This document shows positions 52,145-64,000 of a stretch of 64,000 bases of DNA, piece by piece (within the stretch, counting starts at the first letter, position 1; the number at the start of each line of letters is the position of its first letter). Made by a program: the position numbers and the translations under genes. Source of the DNA: Streptomyces sp. NBC_00557 (lineage in GTDB: Bacteria > Actinomycetota > Actinomycetes > Streptomycetales > Streptomycetaceae); the NCBI RefSeq assembly GCF_036345995.1, contig NZ_CP107797.1, positions 124,001 to 188,000 on the forward strand, written 5' to 3'. A model generated the notes under the pieces. It saw only the letters and a list, made by a program, of their open reading frames with translations, ran no database searches and was not told where the DNA came from.

Positions 52145-53539
52145 TCAGGCCGCGCCGCCCCCGGCCGGTGCGGGGACGGTGGAGGCCGTCCGGCGCGGGG
52201 TGCGGGCGTCCAGCCTCAGGCGCAGCCGGCGCGGGTGGTAGACGGTGGCCAGCGGGACCGGGCGGACGTCCATGCCGGGCTCGCAGGTGACCCGCCAGCG
52301 GCCGAGGATGGTGGCGAGCCCAAGGGTGGCCTCGGTGCGTGCGTACAGGTCGCCGATGCACTTGCGGGCGCCGGTGCCGAACGGCACGTAGGCGTGGCGG
52401 GAGGCCGGCGCGACACGGTCCGGGAGCCAGCGGTCGGGGTCGAACGTCCGCGGGTTGTCGAAGGCGCCCTCGTAGTGGGCGACCGCGGCGGGGCTGAAGA
52501 CGACGGTGGAGCCGGTGGGCAGCCGGCGGCCCGCCAGCTCGGTCGGGGCGGTGGTGAGGCGGGTGAACAGCCAGGCCGGCGGGTGCAGCCGCAGCGTCTC
52601 GGAGATGATCCGGTCGGCCAGGGACAGGTTCGGCAGGTCGTCCCACTGCGGGGCGCGGCCGCCCAGGACGGTGTCGATCTCGTCGTAGAGCGCGGCCTCG
52701 ATCCGCGGGTGCCGGGAGAGCAGGTAGAAGACCCAGGTGAGGGTGCCGGCGACGGTCTCGGTGCCGGCCGCCATGACGGTGATGACCTGGTCGTGGATCT
52801 CCTTGTCGCCGAGCCGGCCGCCGTCGTCGTCGCGGGAGGCGATCAGGGCGGCGAGCAGGTCGTCCCGCTCGGTGCCGGAGCTGCGGTAGTCGTCGATGAG
52901 CCGCTGGGTGGTCGCGTGCAGGAAGTCCAGGTTGCTGCGGTAGCGGCGCTGGGAGGGCAGGGGCAGCCGGCGGATCGAGGCCGGCAGGAACATCTGCCGG
53001 AACAGGCCGTTGAGCACGACGTCGAAGGAACGTTCCACCCTGGCCGCCAGCTCGGGGCTGACGGGTGTGGAGTACAGGGTGCGGCCGACCGTGCGCAGGG
53101 CCATGCCGTACATCTCCTCGAAGGCGTCGACGACCATGCCGTCCTGCCAGCGCGACGCCGTGGCCTCGATCTCGGCGCGCATGGCCTCGGCGTACCGCTT
53201 GAGCTGGCCCCGGGTGAACGCCGACTGCATCAGCCGGCGCTGGCGGCGGTGGTCGGCGAACGGGCAGGTGACCAGGCCGTTGCCGGCGATGTCCCGGGCG
53301 CGGTCGTAGAAGACGCCGCCCTTGTCGAAGATGCGGTCGTTGGTCAGGACGTGCCGCAGCAGGTCGGGGTGGGTGGGGACGTAGGCCCTGGTGGGGCCGA
53401 TCCTGATCTCGACCAGGTCGCCGTGGGCGGACAGCGAGGTCATGAAGTTCACGGGGTGGCGCATCATCTGCAGGGCGTGGCCCACGACGGGCAGCGCCCC
53501 GGGCGCCGCTCCCGCCGAGAAGGTGGTCTGCTCGGTCAT
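52145..53539 (-). CDS. pntI: Cytochrome P450, pentalenene oxygenase
   Basis: A 464-residue P450 with I-helix MAAGTETVAG, ExxR in SETLRLHPPAWLF and haem loop PFGTGARKCIGDLYARTE. It lies just downstream of pentalenene synthase, as PtlI does in the S. avermitilis ptl cluster. PtlI oxidises the C-13 methyl of pentalenene to the alcohol and aldehyde on the way to 1-deoxypentalenic acid. Start ATG at 53539. It is separated from pntA by a MITE-like element, so it may need its own promoter or depend on read-through. Confidence 0.92.
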   Translation of the reverse strand: MTEQTTFSAGAAPGALPVVGHALQMMRHPVNFMTSLSAHGDLVEIRIGPTRAYVPTHPDLLRHVLTNDRIFDKGGVFYDRARDIAGNGLVTCPFADHRRQRRLMQSAFTRGQLKRYAEAMRAEIEATASRWQDGMVVDAFEEMYGMALRTVGRTLYSTPVSPELAARVERSFDVVLNGLFRQMFLPASIRRLPLPSQRRYRSNLDFLHATTQRLIDDYRSSGTERDDLLAALIASRDDDGGRLGDKEIHDQVITVMAAGTETVAGTLTWVFYLLSRHPRIEAALYDEIDTVLGGRAPQWDDLPNLSLADRIISETLRLHPPAWLFTRLTTAPTELAGRRLPTGSTVVFSPAAVAHYEGAFDNPRTFDPDRWLPDRVAPASRHAYVPFGTGARKCIGDLYARTEATLGLATILGRWRVTCEPGMDVRPVPLATVYHPRRLRLRLDARTPRRTASTVPAPAGGGAA

Positions 53540-53636
53540 TGGATTCTCAACTTCCCGTCTGGACTGGTCCGTTGACAGCTGTCGCGCATCTGCCGCCGAC
53601 TGCGCCGCCGCGACGGCCGGGCGCGGGCGCGCGGGG

Positions 53637-53777
53637 CTGGGCCCTGTCGTCGAACTCCCTCCCCCAGCCTTCGGCCGGGGGCCCCAGAGCACGCACCTAC
53701 GGCATGCGTCAGCTGCTCCGCAGCGGGCGCGAGGCCCGCCCCCGGGCGGACGGCGGGAGTTTGACGACAGGACCTAG
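53637..53777. mobile_element. MITE-like element between pntA and pntI
   Basis: A 141-bp segment bounded by 23-bp terminal inverted repeats (53637-53659 and 53755-53777) matching at 20 of 23 positions; core CCTGTCGTC.AACTCCC. The right end is CTAG and provides the TAG stop of pntA. It has no transposase gene, and no clear target duplication was seen. Confidence 0.7.
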
Positions 53778-54787
53778 CGGGCCGTGCTGCCGAGTTCCTC
53801 CAGGTAGCCCTGGGCGCCGGCGGCGAGCGCGAACTCGGCGTCGTAGCGGCCCGAGGAGCGGTGCCAGTCGTAGGAGCCGCGGATCACGGTGCGCACGGCG
53901 TCGTCGCGGTAGCGCTCCAGGGCCACGCGCTCGCCCTCGTCGAGCCGGTAGATGTCGGCGAGCCGCGGCAGGCAGGACTCCAGCAGGAGGTACTGCTCCA
54001 GGCGGACGCGCACCTCGCTCTGGATGTGGGCGACGCTGCGGTCCTTGGACCAGCCGTGCTCCCGGCGCAGGATCATGACCATGTTGTTCTGCTCGCCGCG
54101 GGCCTCTTCCTTCTCCAGCGAGGCGATGTCGTTGAGCAGCAGATTGACGTCGACGGCGATCTGGAGCATCGCGCAGAGCACGGCGCTGTCGAAGACCCGG
54201 TGCGGCACCTCGAAGCGGCCCGCGCGCTCGGCCAGGTCGACCGTCGGCTGCACCCCGATGGTCTGCCGGCGCACGGCCAGGTACTGGGCGGCCGAGTTGT
54301 ACGGCGTGTCCCAGAAGCGGCTCTCCGCCTCGTCGACGTAGCCGGCGAAGTAACTGCGCCAGTGCCGGGCGCTGCGCGCGCACCAGGCGGGTGTCATGCC
54401 CTCGCAGGTGCGCCGCCAGATGTCGGCGAAGCCGTGGGCGATGAGGGGCGCGCTGTCGGGCAGGGGGCCGTCCAGCGCCGCCGCGACCGCGTCGGTGAGC
54501 TGTTTGGCCTCCTCGGGGTTCTCGCCGCGCGGTCCGTCGAAGAGGTCGTCGAAGAGGAAGAACCACGACATCAGGTCGACGCCCAGGTCCAGGTCGGCGC
54601 CGGTGGCGTGGGGGTAGAAGCGGGAGGCCAGGTCGGCGTAGCCGCCGCGCAGATGGCGCTCGGCCGCCGCCTCGGACTTGATCAGCCCGAGCGAGCGCGG
54701 CCAGGCGAGCTGCTCGGCGTCGGCGCGGGCGTGATCCGGGCTCTGCCGGCTCGGCAGGGGTATGTGGAAGTCGACGTCCTGGGGCAT
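53774..54787 (-). CDS. pntA: Pentalenene synthase (sesquiterpene cyclase)
   Basis: A 337-residue class I terpene cyclase that turns farnesyl diphosphate into pentalenene. By my count Phe76, Phe77, the metal motif D80-D84 (DDLFD), the NSE triad N219/S223/E227 (NDIASLEKE) and His309 all fall at the numbers of the S. exfoliatus enzyme, and the N-terminus MPQDVDFHIPLP is the same. Length is identical. The final residues (ELGSTAR) abut the MITE-like element, whose CTAG end supplies the stop. pntB lies 129 bp upstream. Confidence 0.97.
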   Translation of the reverse strand: MPQDVDFHIPLPSRQSPDHARADAEQLAWPRSLGLIKSEAAAERHLRGGYADLASRFYPHATGADLDLGVDLMSWFFLFDDLFDGPRGENPEEAKQLTDAVAAALDGPLPDSAPLIAHGFADIWRRTCEGMTPAWCARSARHWRSYFAGYVDEAESRFWDTPYNSAAQYLAVRRQTIGVQPTVDLAERAGRFEVPHRVFDSAVLCAMLQIAVDVNLLLNDIASLEKEEARGEQNNMVMILRREHGWSKDRSVAHIQSEVRVRLEQYLLLESCLPRLADIYRLDEGERVALERYRDDAVRTVIRGSYDWHRSSGRYDAEFALAAGAQGYLEELGSTAR

Positions 54788-54916
54788 GGGGGAATCCTCG
54801 GAAGTGGGTGGCAAGAGGGGCAGCGGGCACGGTGGCGCCCTGACGGCAGCTCCGCGCCGGCCGGAGGGTCGCAAGCAGCGGAAGAGACATACGGGGGTAC
54901 GGCGGCCGGCCCGGGC

Positions 54917-55930
54917 TCAGACCTCGCGGTCGACGACGAACCGCCCGAGCGCGAGGAGTTCGTCCAGCACGCCGGCGTCCACCTCGGCGCCGCGCAGCGC
55001 CTCCTCGGCCAGCGCCATCCGCCGCGCGGCCTCGGCCAGCGCCCAGTCCCGGCCGCCGGCGCCCTCGATCAGGCCGGCCACGCGCCGCAGTTCCTCCTCA
55101 CCGGGTTCGCCGGGCGCGGTGAGCCAGGCGGCCAGCTCGGCGCTGAGCGGACCGTCCTGGTTCAGCGCGTAACTCACCGGCAGGGACTTCTTGCGGGAGC
55201 GCAGATCGGAGTGGACCGGCTTGCCGGTGACGGCCGGGTCCCCCCAGATGCCGAGGACGTCGTCGACGAGCTGGAAAGCGACCCCGACCTGGTCCCCGTA
55301 CAGCGCCAGCGCGTCCACCGTCGCCTCCGGCGCCCCGGCGAGGACCGCGCCGATCGCGGCGCTCGCCGACAGCAGCGCGCCGGTCTTGCCGGCGGCCATG
55401 TCGAGGCACTCCTCGACCGTGACGTGCGCGCGCTGCTCGAAGGCCAGGTCCTGCACCTGGCCGCGGATCAGATGCCGGGTGGTGCGCGCCAGCAGCCGGG
55501 CCGCGGGCGCCGCCGTCGGCAGCCCGGTGTCCAGCAGCACCTCCTGGGCGAGCGCCAGCAACGCGTCACCGGTCAGAATCGCGCTGGAGGGACCCCACAG
55601 CTTCCACACCGTGCGCCGGTGGCGGCGCTCCTCGTCACCGTCCATCAGATCGTCGTGCACCAGGGAGAAGTTGTGCACGAGCTCGACGGCGACGGCGCCG
55701 GGCAGGGCCACTTCGGGCGGTGCGCCGACCGCCTGGGCCGACAGCAGCGCGAGCGCCGGCCGTACGGCCTTGCCGGCGTCGGCGCTGGTGGGCTCGCCCC
55801 CGGCGGTGATCCAGCCGAGATGGTAGGCCGCCTGGTGGCGTGAGCGGTGGTCGAGCCGGTCGACGGCGGCGCGCAGCGCCGGGGTGATCGCGACCCGGCT
55901 GTGGCCGAGGCAGGCGGGAGCGGTGCTCAC
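54917..55930 (-). CDS. pntB: Farnesyl diphosphate synthase
   Basis: A 337-residue trans-polyprenyl diphosphate synthase. First aspartate motif [13 protein letters not shown], second DDVLGIWGD; the GKAVRPAL segment and [12 protein letters not shown] are typical of actinobacterial enzymes. It starts with GTG overlapping the pntD stop (GTGA). It provides farnesyl diphosphate for pntA, as PtlB does in the ptl cluster. Confidence 0.93.
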   Translation of the reverse strand: MSTAPACLGHSRVAITPALRAAVDRLDHRSRHQAAYHLGWITAGGEPTSADAGKAVRPALALLSAQAVGAPPEVALPGAVAVELVHNFSLVHDDLMDGDEERRHRRTVWKLWGPSSAILTGDALLALAQEVLLDTGLPTAAPAARLLARTTRHLIRGQVQDLAFEQRAHVTVEECLDMAAGKTGALLSASAAIGAVLAGAPEATVDALALYGDQVGVAFQLVDDVLGIWGDPAVTGKPVHSDLRSRKKSLPVSYALNQDGPLSAELAAWLTAPGEPGEEELRRVAGLIEGAGGRDWALAEAARRMALAEEALRGAEVDAGVLDELLALGRFVVDREV

Positions 55931-56826
55931 GCGGCCACCTCCGTGCGCCAGGGCCCGGCCGGGTCGTCGAAGATGCTGACGACCTGGCGCATGACGCGGC
56001 GTTCGGCCGGGTCGAAGGCCTGCTTGGCGTGGATGGTGCCGAGCTGGTCCCACATCACGATGTCCCCGGGCTGCCAGGTGTGGACGTAGGTGTACCGGGG
56101 CTTGCCCGCGTGCGACAGCAGCTCGTCGAGCAGTTTGCGGCTGTCGGCGGGGGCGAGGTCCACGATCCGCTGCGTGTTCAGGGTGCTGACGTACACCGAC
56201 CGGCGGCCGGTGCGCGGATTGCGGGCGATGAGCGGGTGGATGGTGGAGGTGCCGTCCTCGGGCTGGATCTCCTCGGCGCCCTCGCCGAGGGACACCTCGC
56301 GCTGCAGCTCCTCCTCGATGGTCTCCTCGTACCCGGTGCGCAGGGCGTGGCGGACCCGGTAGGAGTGCAGGCGCCGGCGCTCCTCGGGCGACAGCGACTC
56401 GTACAGGGCGTACATGTCGGTGAACAGGGTCTCCCCGCCGCCGGAGGACGGCACCTCCACGGCCTCCAGGAAGCCGAGCTGGGAGACCCGGGGCCGGAAG
56501 GAGTAGTCGGTGTGCCAGCCCATCCACTCGGCGTCGCCGACACCGATCTTGCGGCCGTCCTCCACCAGGTTGGAGACGATCAGGATCTCGTTGTGGTCGG
56601 GGTGCGCGCCGCTGGTCAGGCCGGTCTTCGGGATGTACCCGAAGCGGCGGCCGAAGGCCAGGAACTGGTCGCAGGAGGGCCGGTCGTGGCCGCGGAAGAC
56701 CAGGACGAGGTGCGCGTCGAGCGCCGCCCAGACCTCCTCCACCTGGGTGTCGTCCATCTCGCCGGTGACCTGGGCGCCGTGCACGACGGCGCCGAAAGCG
56801 GCGCCGGGTATCGGCGTTACGTCCAT
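55927..56826 (-). CDS. pntD: Fe(II)/2-oxoglutarate dioxygenase (pentalenolactone D to F)
   Basis: A 299-residue TauD-family dioxygenase. The iron ligands are His and Asp in GWHTDYSF and the distal His in [10 protein letters not shown]; the 2-oxoglutarate arginine is probably in RRVMRQVVS. In the pen/pnt clusters PenD/PntD desaturates pentalenolactone D to E and epoxidises it to F. The short spacing to pntE and the overlap with pntB place it in the operon. Confidence 0.93.
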   Translation of the reverse strand: MDVTPIPGAAFGAVVHGAQVTGEMDDTQVEEVWAALDAHLVLVFRGHDRPSCDQFLAFGRRFGYIPKTGLTSGAHPDHNEILIVSNLVEDGRKIGVGDAEWMGWHTDYSFRPRVSQLGFLEAVEVPSSGGGETLFTDMYALYESLSPEERRRLHSYRVRHALRTGYEETIEEELQREVSLGEGAEEIQPEDGTSTIHPLIARNPRTGRRSVYVSTLNTQRIVDLAPADSRKLLDELLSHAGKPRYTYVHTWQPGDIVMWDQLGTIHAKQAFDPAERRVMRQVVSIFDDPAGPWRTEVAA

Positions 56827-56860
56827 GGGCGTTGCCGCCTTTCGCAGAGAGGATGGGGGG

Positions 56861-58675
<1,815 letters not shown>

Positions 58676-59561
58676 AGCTCCTCCTCGGGGGAAGGGGGCG
58701 GAAGGGAAACATGACGCCATACGTCGTCGAACTGGTCGCACAGCCGCAGCGGGGCGTCGGGGTTGCTGAAGAGGTAGAAACGGTCGGAGCCCAGGGCCTC
58801 CCACACGAGGCCGGCGACGTCCTCGGCGCTGACCGAGGTGGCGCCGCCCGCACCGCGCGGAGCCGTCAGGCCCTGCACCATGGGGGTGTCGACCCGGCCG
58901 GGACACAGCACCGACACCCGCACCCCGGTGCCCCGCAGGTCGGCGCGCAGACTGCGGGCCACCGCGAGATCGGCGTGCTTGGAGGCGGCGTAGGCGGCGC
59001 TGCCCGCACCGACGACGAACGCGGACATCGAGGCGGTGTGGACCAGATGGGCGGGCCGGCCGCGCGCCAGCAGCCGGGGAACGAAGGCACGGGCCACCAG
59101 GACGTGCGCCCAGTGGTTCACCTCGAACACCTGCCGCATCCGCTCCAGCGGCACCTCCCACAGAGGCCGGCCCACGGGACCGAGGACTCCGGCGTTGTTG
59201 CACACCACGTCGACGTCGCCGAGCACCCCGAACGCCGTGTCCGCGAGCCGTTCGACGGCGTCCGGGTCGGTCAGGTCGGCGGTCACGGCGGTGACGTCGG
59301 CGCCCTGCGCGGCCAGCTCGGCGGACCGGCGGTGCAGGGCGTCGCCGTCGACGTCCGCCATGACCACCGCGGCGCCGGCCCGGGCGAAGCGGGCGCTGAG
59401 GGCGAGACCGATACCGCTGGCCGCGCCGGTCACCACCGCTGCTCTTGCCTGTAGGTGCACTTGGCTTCTCTCCGCTTCTGCGCGCGGGCACGCCGTCGAA
59501 CGGCGCGCCGTTGCCCACGAGAAGGTCTGGATCAGATCGCGCCGTTCGAGCAGCGCGGGCG

Positions 59562-61016
59562 TCAGCCGGGGTCGGGGAGCTTCAGGCTGATCACGAGCAC
59601 GGTCACCGAGAAACACGCCAGCAGGGCGAGCACGCACACGGCCGCCGACACCGTCGACAGGGCGCCGGCCACGGAGACGTAGAGGGTTCCGCCGACGGTC
59701 GCGCCCAGCGCGGTCGCCATCTGCTGGCTGGTCACCAGCACACCGCTGCCCATGCCGGCCTGCGCGGAGGGCACGTCGGCGAGGATCATCCGGAACAGCG
59801 TCGGGCCGGTCAGCGCCGCGCCCACGCCGAAGAAGGCGATCCCGACGCACACGAGCACCAGGGAAGGATGCGGCCAGCCCAGCCGGACCACCAGCGCCAG
59901 CAGCAGCACGCCCGTGCCCTGCACCAGGGCGCCCAGGGTGACGATCCGGCCGCCCAGGGCCGCCGCGATCCTCGGGGTGAACAGCGTCACCACGAAGAAC
60001 GCCACGGCGAACGGCGAGAGCACCGCACCGGAGGCGAGCCCGTCGAACCCGAAGTGGCCCTGCGCGACCAGCGCGTAGACGAACAGGAAGGCGCCGAAGC
60101 CGGCCGAGAACGGCACCACCGCCGCCAGCCCCCTGCGCATCCCGGGATGCGACAGCACCGACGGGGACAGCAGCGGTGAGCCGCCCCGCGCCTCCAGCGC
60201 GCGTTCGGTCCGTGCCAGCGCCACCGCGCCCACCGCGGCGGCCACGAGCAGCGCCCACAGCCACAGCGGCCAGCCCAGGTCGGGGCCCGCCACGACCACG
60301 GCCAGGACACACACCATGGTGACCCCGAACAGCACGGTGCCCACCGGGTCGAAGCCCGGCCTGGCGCCGGCCCTGGTCGCGGGGACGCGGCGGACGGCCA
60401 GCAGCGCGGCCACCCCGATCGGCACGTTGATCGCGAAGACCGACCGCCAGCCCATCCCGGCGACGTCCAGCGAGACCAGCAGCCCGCCCAGGATCTGCCC
60501 GACGACCATGCCGAGGGCCGCGGTCGCGCCGTACAGGCCGATCGCACGGGCGCGCGCCTGGCCCGCCGTGGCCGCCTGGATCGTCGCCAGCACCTGCGGT
60601 ACGAGCATGGCGGCGGCGGCCCCCTGCAGCAGCCGGGCCGCGACGAGGAACTCGATGGTCGGGGCGGCCCCGCACAGCGCCGAGGTGAGGGTGAAAGCCG
60701 CCAGCCCGCAGGCGTACAGGCGCCGCCTGCCGAAGGCGTCGCCCAGCCGTCCGCCCAGCACCAGGCCGAGGGCGTAGGTGAGGCCGTAGCCGGACACCAC
60801 CAGCTCCAGCGCGGCGGGACCGCCGTGGAGGTCGTCACTGATCGAGGTCAGCGCCACATTGACGATGGAGGCGTCCACGATGGACAGGGCGTATCCGGTG
60901 AGCACCACCACGAGGGCGATGCCGGTGAGCCCCGCGGCGGCCGGTTGCGTACCGGCCGGGGACTGCGGTGTCGTCGTGGGTCCCTTCAGAGGGCGGATGC
61001 CCTCGCTTTTCGTCAT
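59562..61016 (-). CDS. pntG: MFS exporter of the pentalenolactone cluster
   Basis: A 484-residue major facilitator of DHA2 type with VVLTGYALSIVDASIVNVALTSI in membrane segment 1 and motif A GRLGDAFGRRRL. Its position between pntH and pntF matches PtlG/PenG. It probably exports pentalenolactone. Confidence 0.92.
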   Translation of the reverse strand: MTKSEGIRPLKGPTTTPQSPAGTQPAAAGLTGIALVVVLTGYALSIVDASIVNVALTSISDDLHGGPAALELVVSGYGLTYALGLVLGGRLGDAFGRRRLYACGLAAFTLTSALCGAAPTIEFLVAARLLQGAAAAMLVPQVLATIQAATAGQARARAIGLYGATAALGMVVGQILGGLLVSLDVAGMGWRSVFAINVPIGVAALLAVRRVPATRAGARPGFDPVGTVLFGVTMVCVLAVVVAGPDLGWPLWLWALLVAAAVGAVALARTERALEARGGSPLLSPSVLSHPGMRRGLAAVVPFSAGFGAFLFVYALVAQGHFGFDGLASGAVLSPFAVAFFVVTLFTPRIAAALGGRIVTLGALVQGTGVLLLALVVRLGWPHPSLVLVCVGIAFFGVGAALTGPTLFRMILADVPSAQAGMGSGVLVTSQQMATALGATVGGTLYVSVAGALSTVSAAVCVLALLACFSVTVLVISLKLPDPG

Positions 61017-61074
61017 GCGCTGCCTGCCAGGCGTGTGTGGGGGGACGGTTGGGACGGGTGCGGGGAGGGCACCG

Positions 61075-63178
<2,104 letters not shown>

Positions 63179-63353
63179 TGAGCCTGTCCTCGCAGCGTCG
63201 TGCAGGGGATTCGTCGGGCATCCGGGCACGCCGACGGCATCGCTGGCGTCGGGCGCTGCGCGCCGGTTCACGGGCGCGCCGAAGCGGCGGCCGCCTTTCG
63301 GCGGCCGACCGGTGCTGACGTGCGGGTGGTGCAGACGCCGGGCCGGCGAGGAA
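63179..63353. other. Intergenic region gap1-pntM
   Basis: 175 bp between the GAPDH stop and the pntM start. It could hold a pntM promoter; a short GCCGCC-rich hairpin (GCGGCCGCC...GGCGGCC) near 63285-63306 may act as a terminator for gap1. Confidence 0.4.

Positions 63354-64000
<647 letters not shown>

Overview
The window is very GC-rich, densely packed DNA with short Streptomyces-style promoters, GTG starts and modular type I polyketide synthases (PKS). It is almost certainly a Streptomyces chromosome segment, probably from an arm region, because biosynthetic clusters alternate with several decayed gene fragments. Function calls come from recognising family motifs by eye; no database search was possible.

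Region 1 (1-37.4 kb) is a modular polyketide cluster that continues past the left edge. The minus strand reads DUF993 enzyme -> bimodular PKS (KS-AT-DH-KR-ACP twice, methylmalonyl then malonyl) -> P450 -> ferredoxin -> MonCI/Lsd18-type flavin epoxidase -> an aberrant PKS -> a further PKS cut by the window edge. The aberrant PKS starts without a KS (degenerate AT-DH-KR-ACP) and then has KS-AT-AT-DH-ACP with two consecutive ATs. To the right lie a VOC protein, three SDRs (one of mycofactocin-associated type), two MFS exporters, a discrete VinK-like acyltransferase, a DltA/VinM-like amino-acid adenylating enzyme and a SnoaL-like protein. A recurring TAGGGG motif, often doubled at 10-11 bp, sits in front of several of these genes and suggests a common activator. 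The KS-less ACP module together with the VinK/VinM-like pair suggests an aminoacyl starter loaded in trans, as in macrolactam pathways; this is inference.

Region 2 (37.4-52.1 kb) is mainly housekeeping and accessory genes: korAB (2-oxoacid:ferredoxin oxidoreductase), a hydrolase/TetR divergent pair, NADP-glutamate dehydrogenase, a DUF4097-DrrAB-type ABC operon with an HTH/GbsR-like regulator, a Doc-like toxin with antitoxin, and a phosphotransferase-fold kinase between two copies of a tRNA-like repeat. It also holds remnants of an SDR, an FtsX-like permease, a lipoprotein, a DUF4097 gene and a PAS-domain protein.

Region 3 (52.1-64 kb) is a pentalenolactone cluster, all on the minus strand, read from the right: resistant GAPDH (gap1, cut by the edge), pntM, pntH, pntG, pntF, pntE, pntD, pntB, pntA, pntI. 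The terpene synthase has all pentalenene synthase active-site residues at the expected numbers. The P450 at 61982-63178 carries Met77, Met81 and Phe232, the residues associated with PntM, so the expected product is pentalenolactone rather than neopentalenolactone. A 141-bp MITE-like element lies between pntA and pntI and supplies the pntA stop codon.
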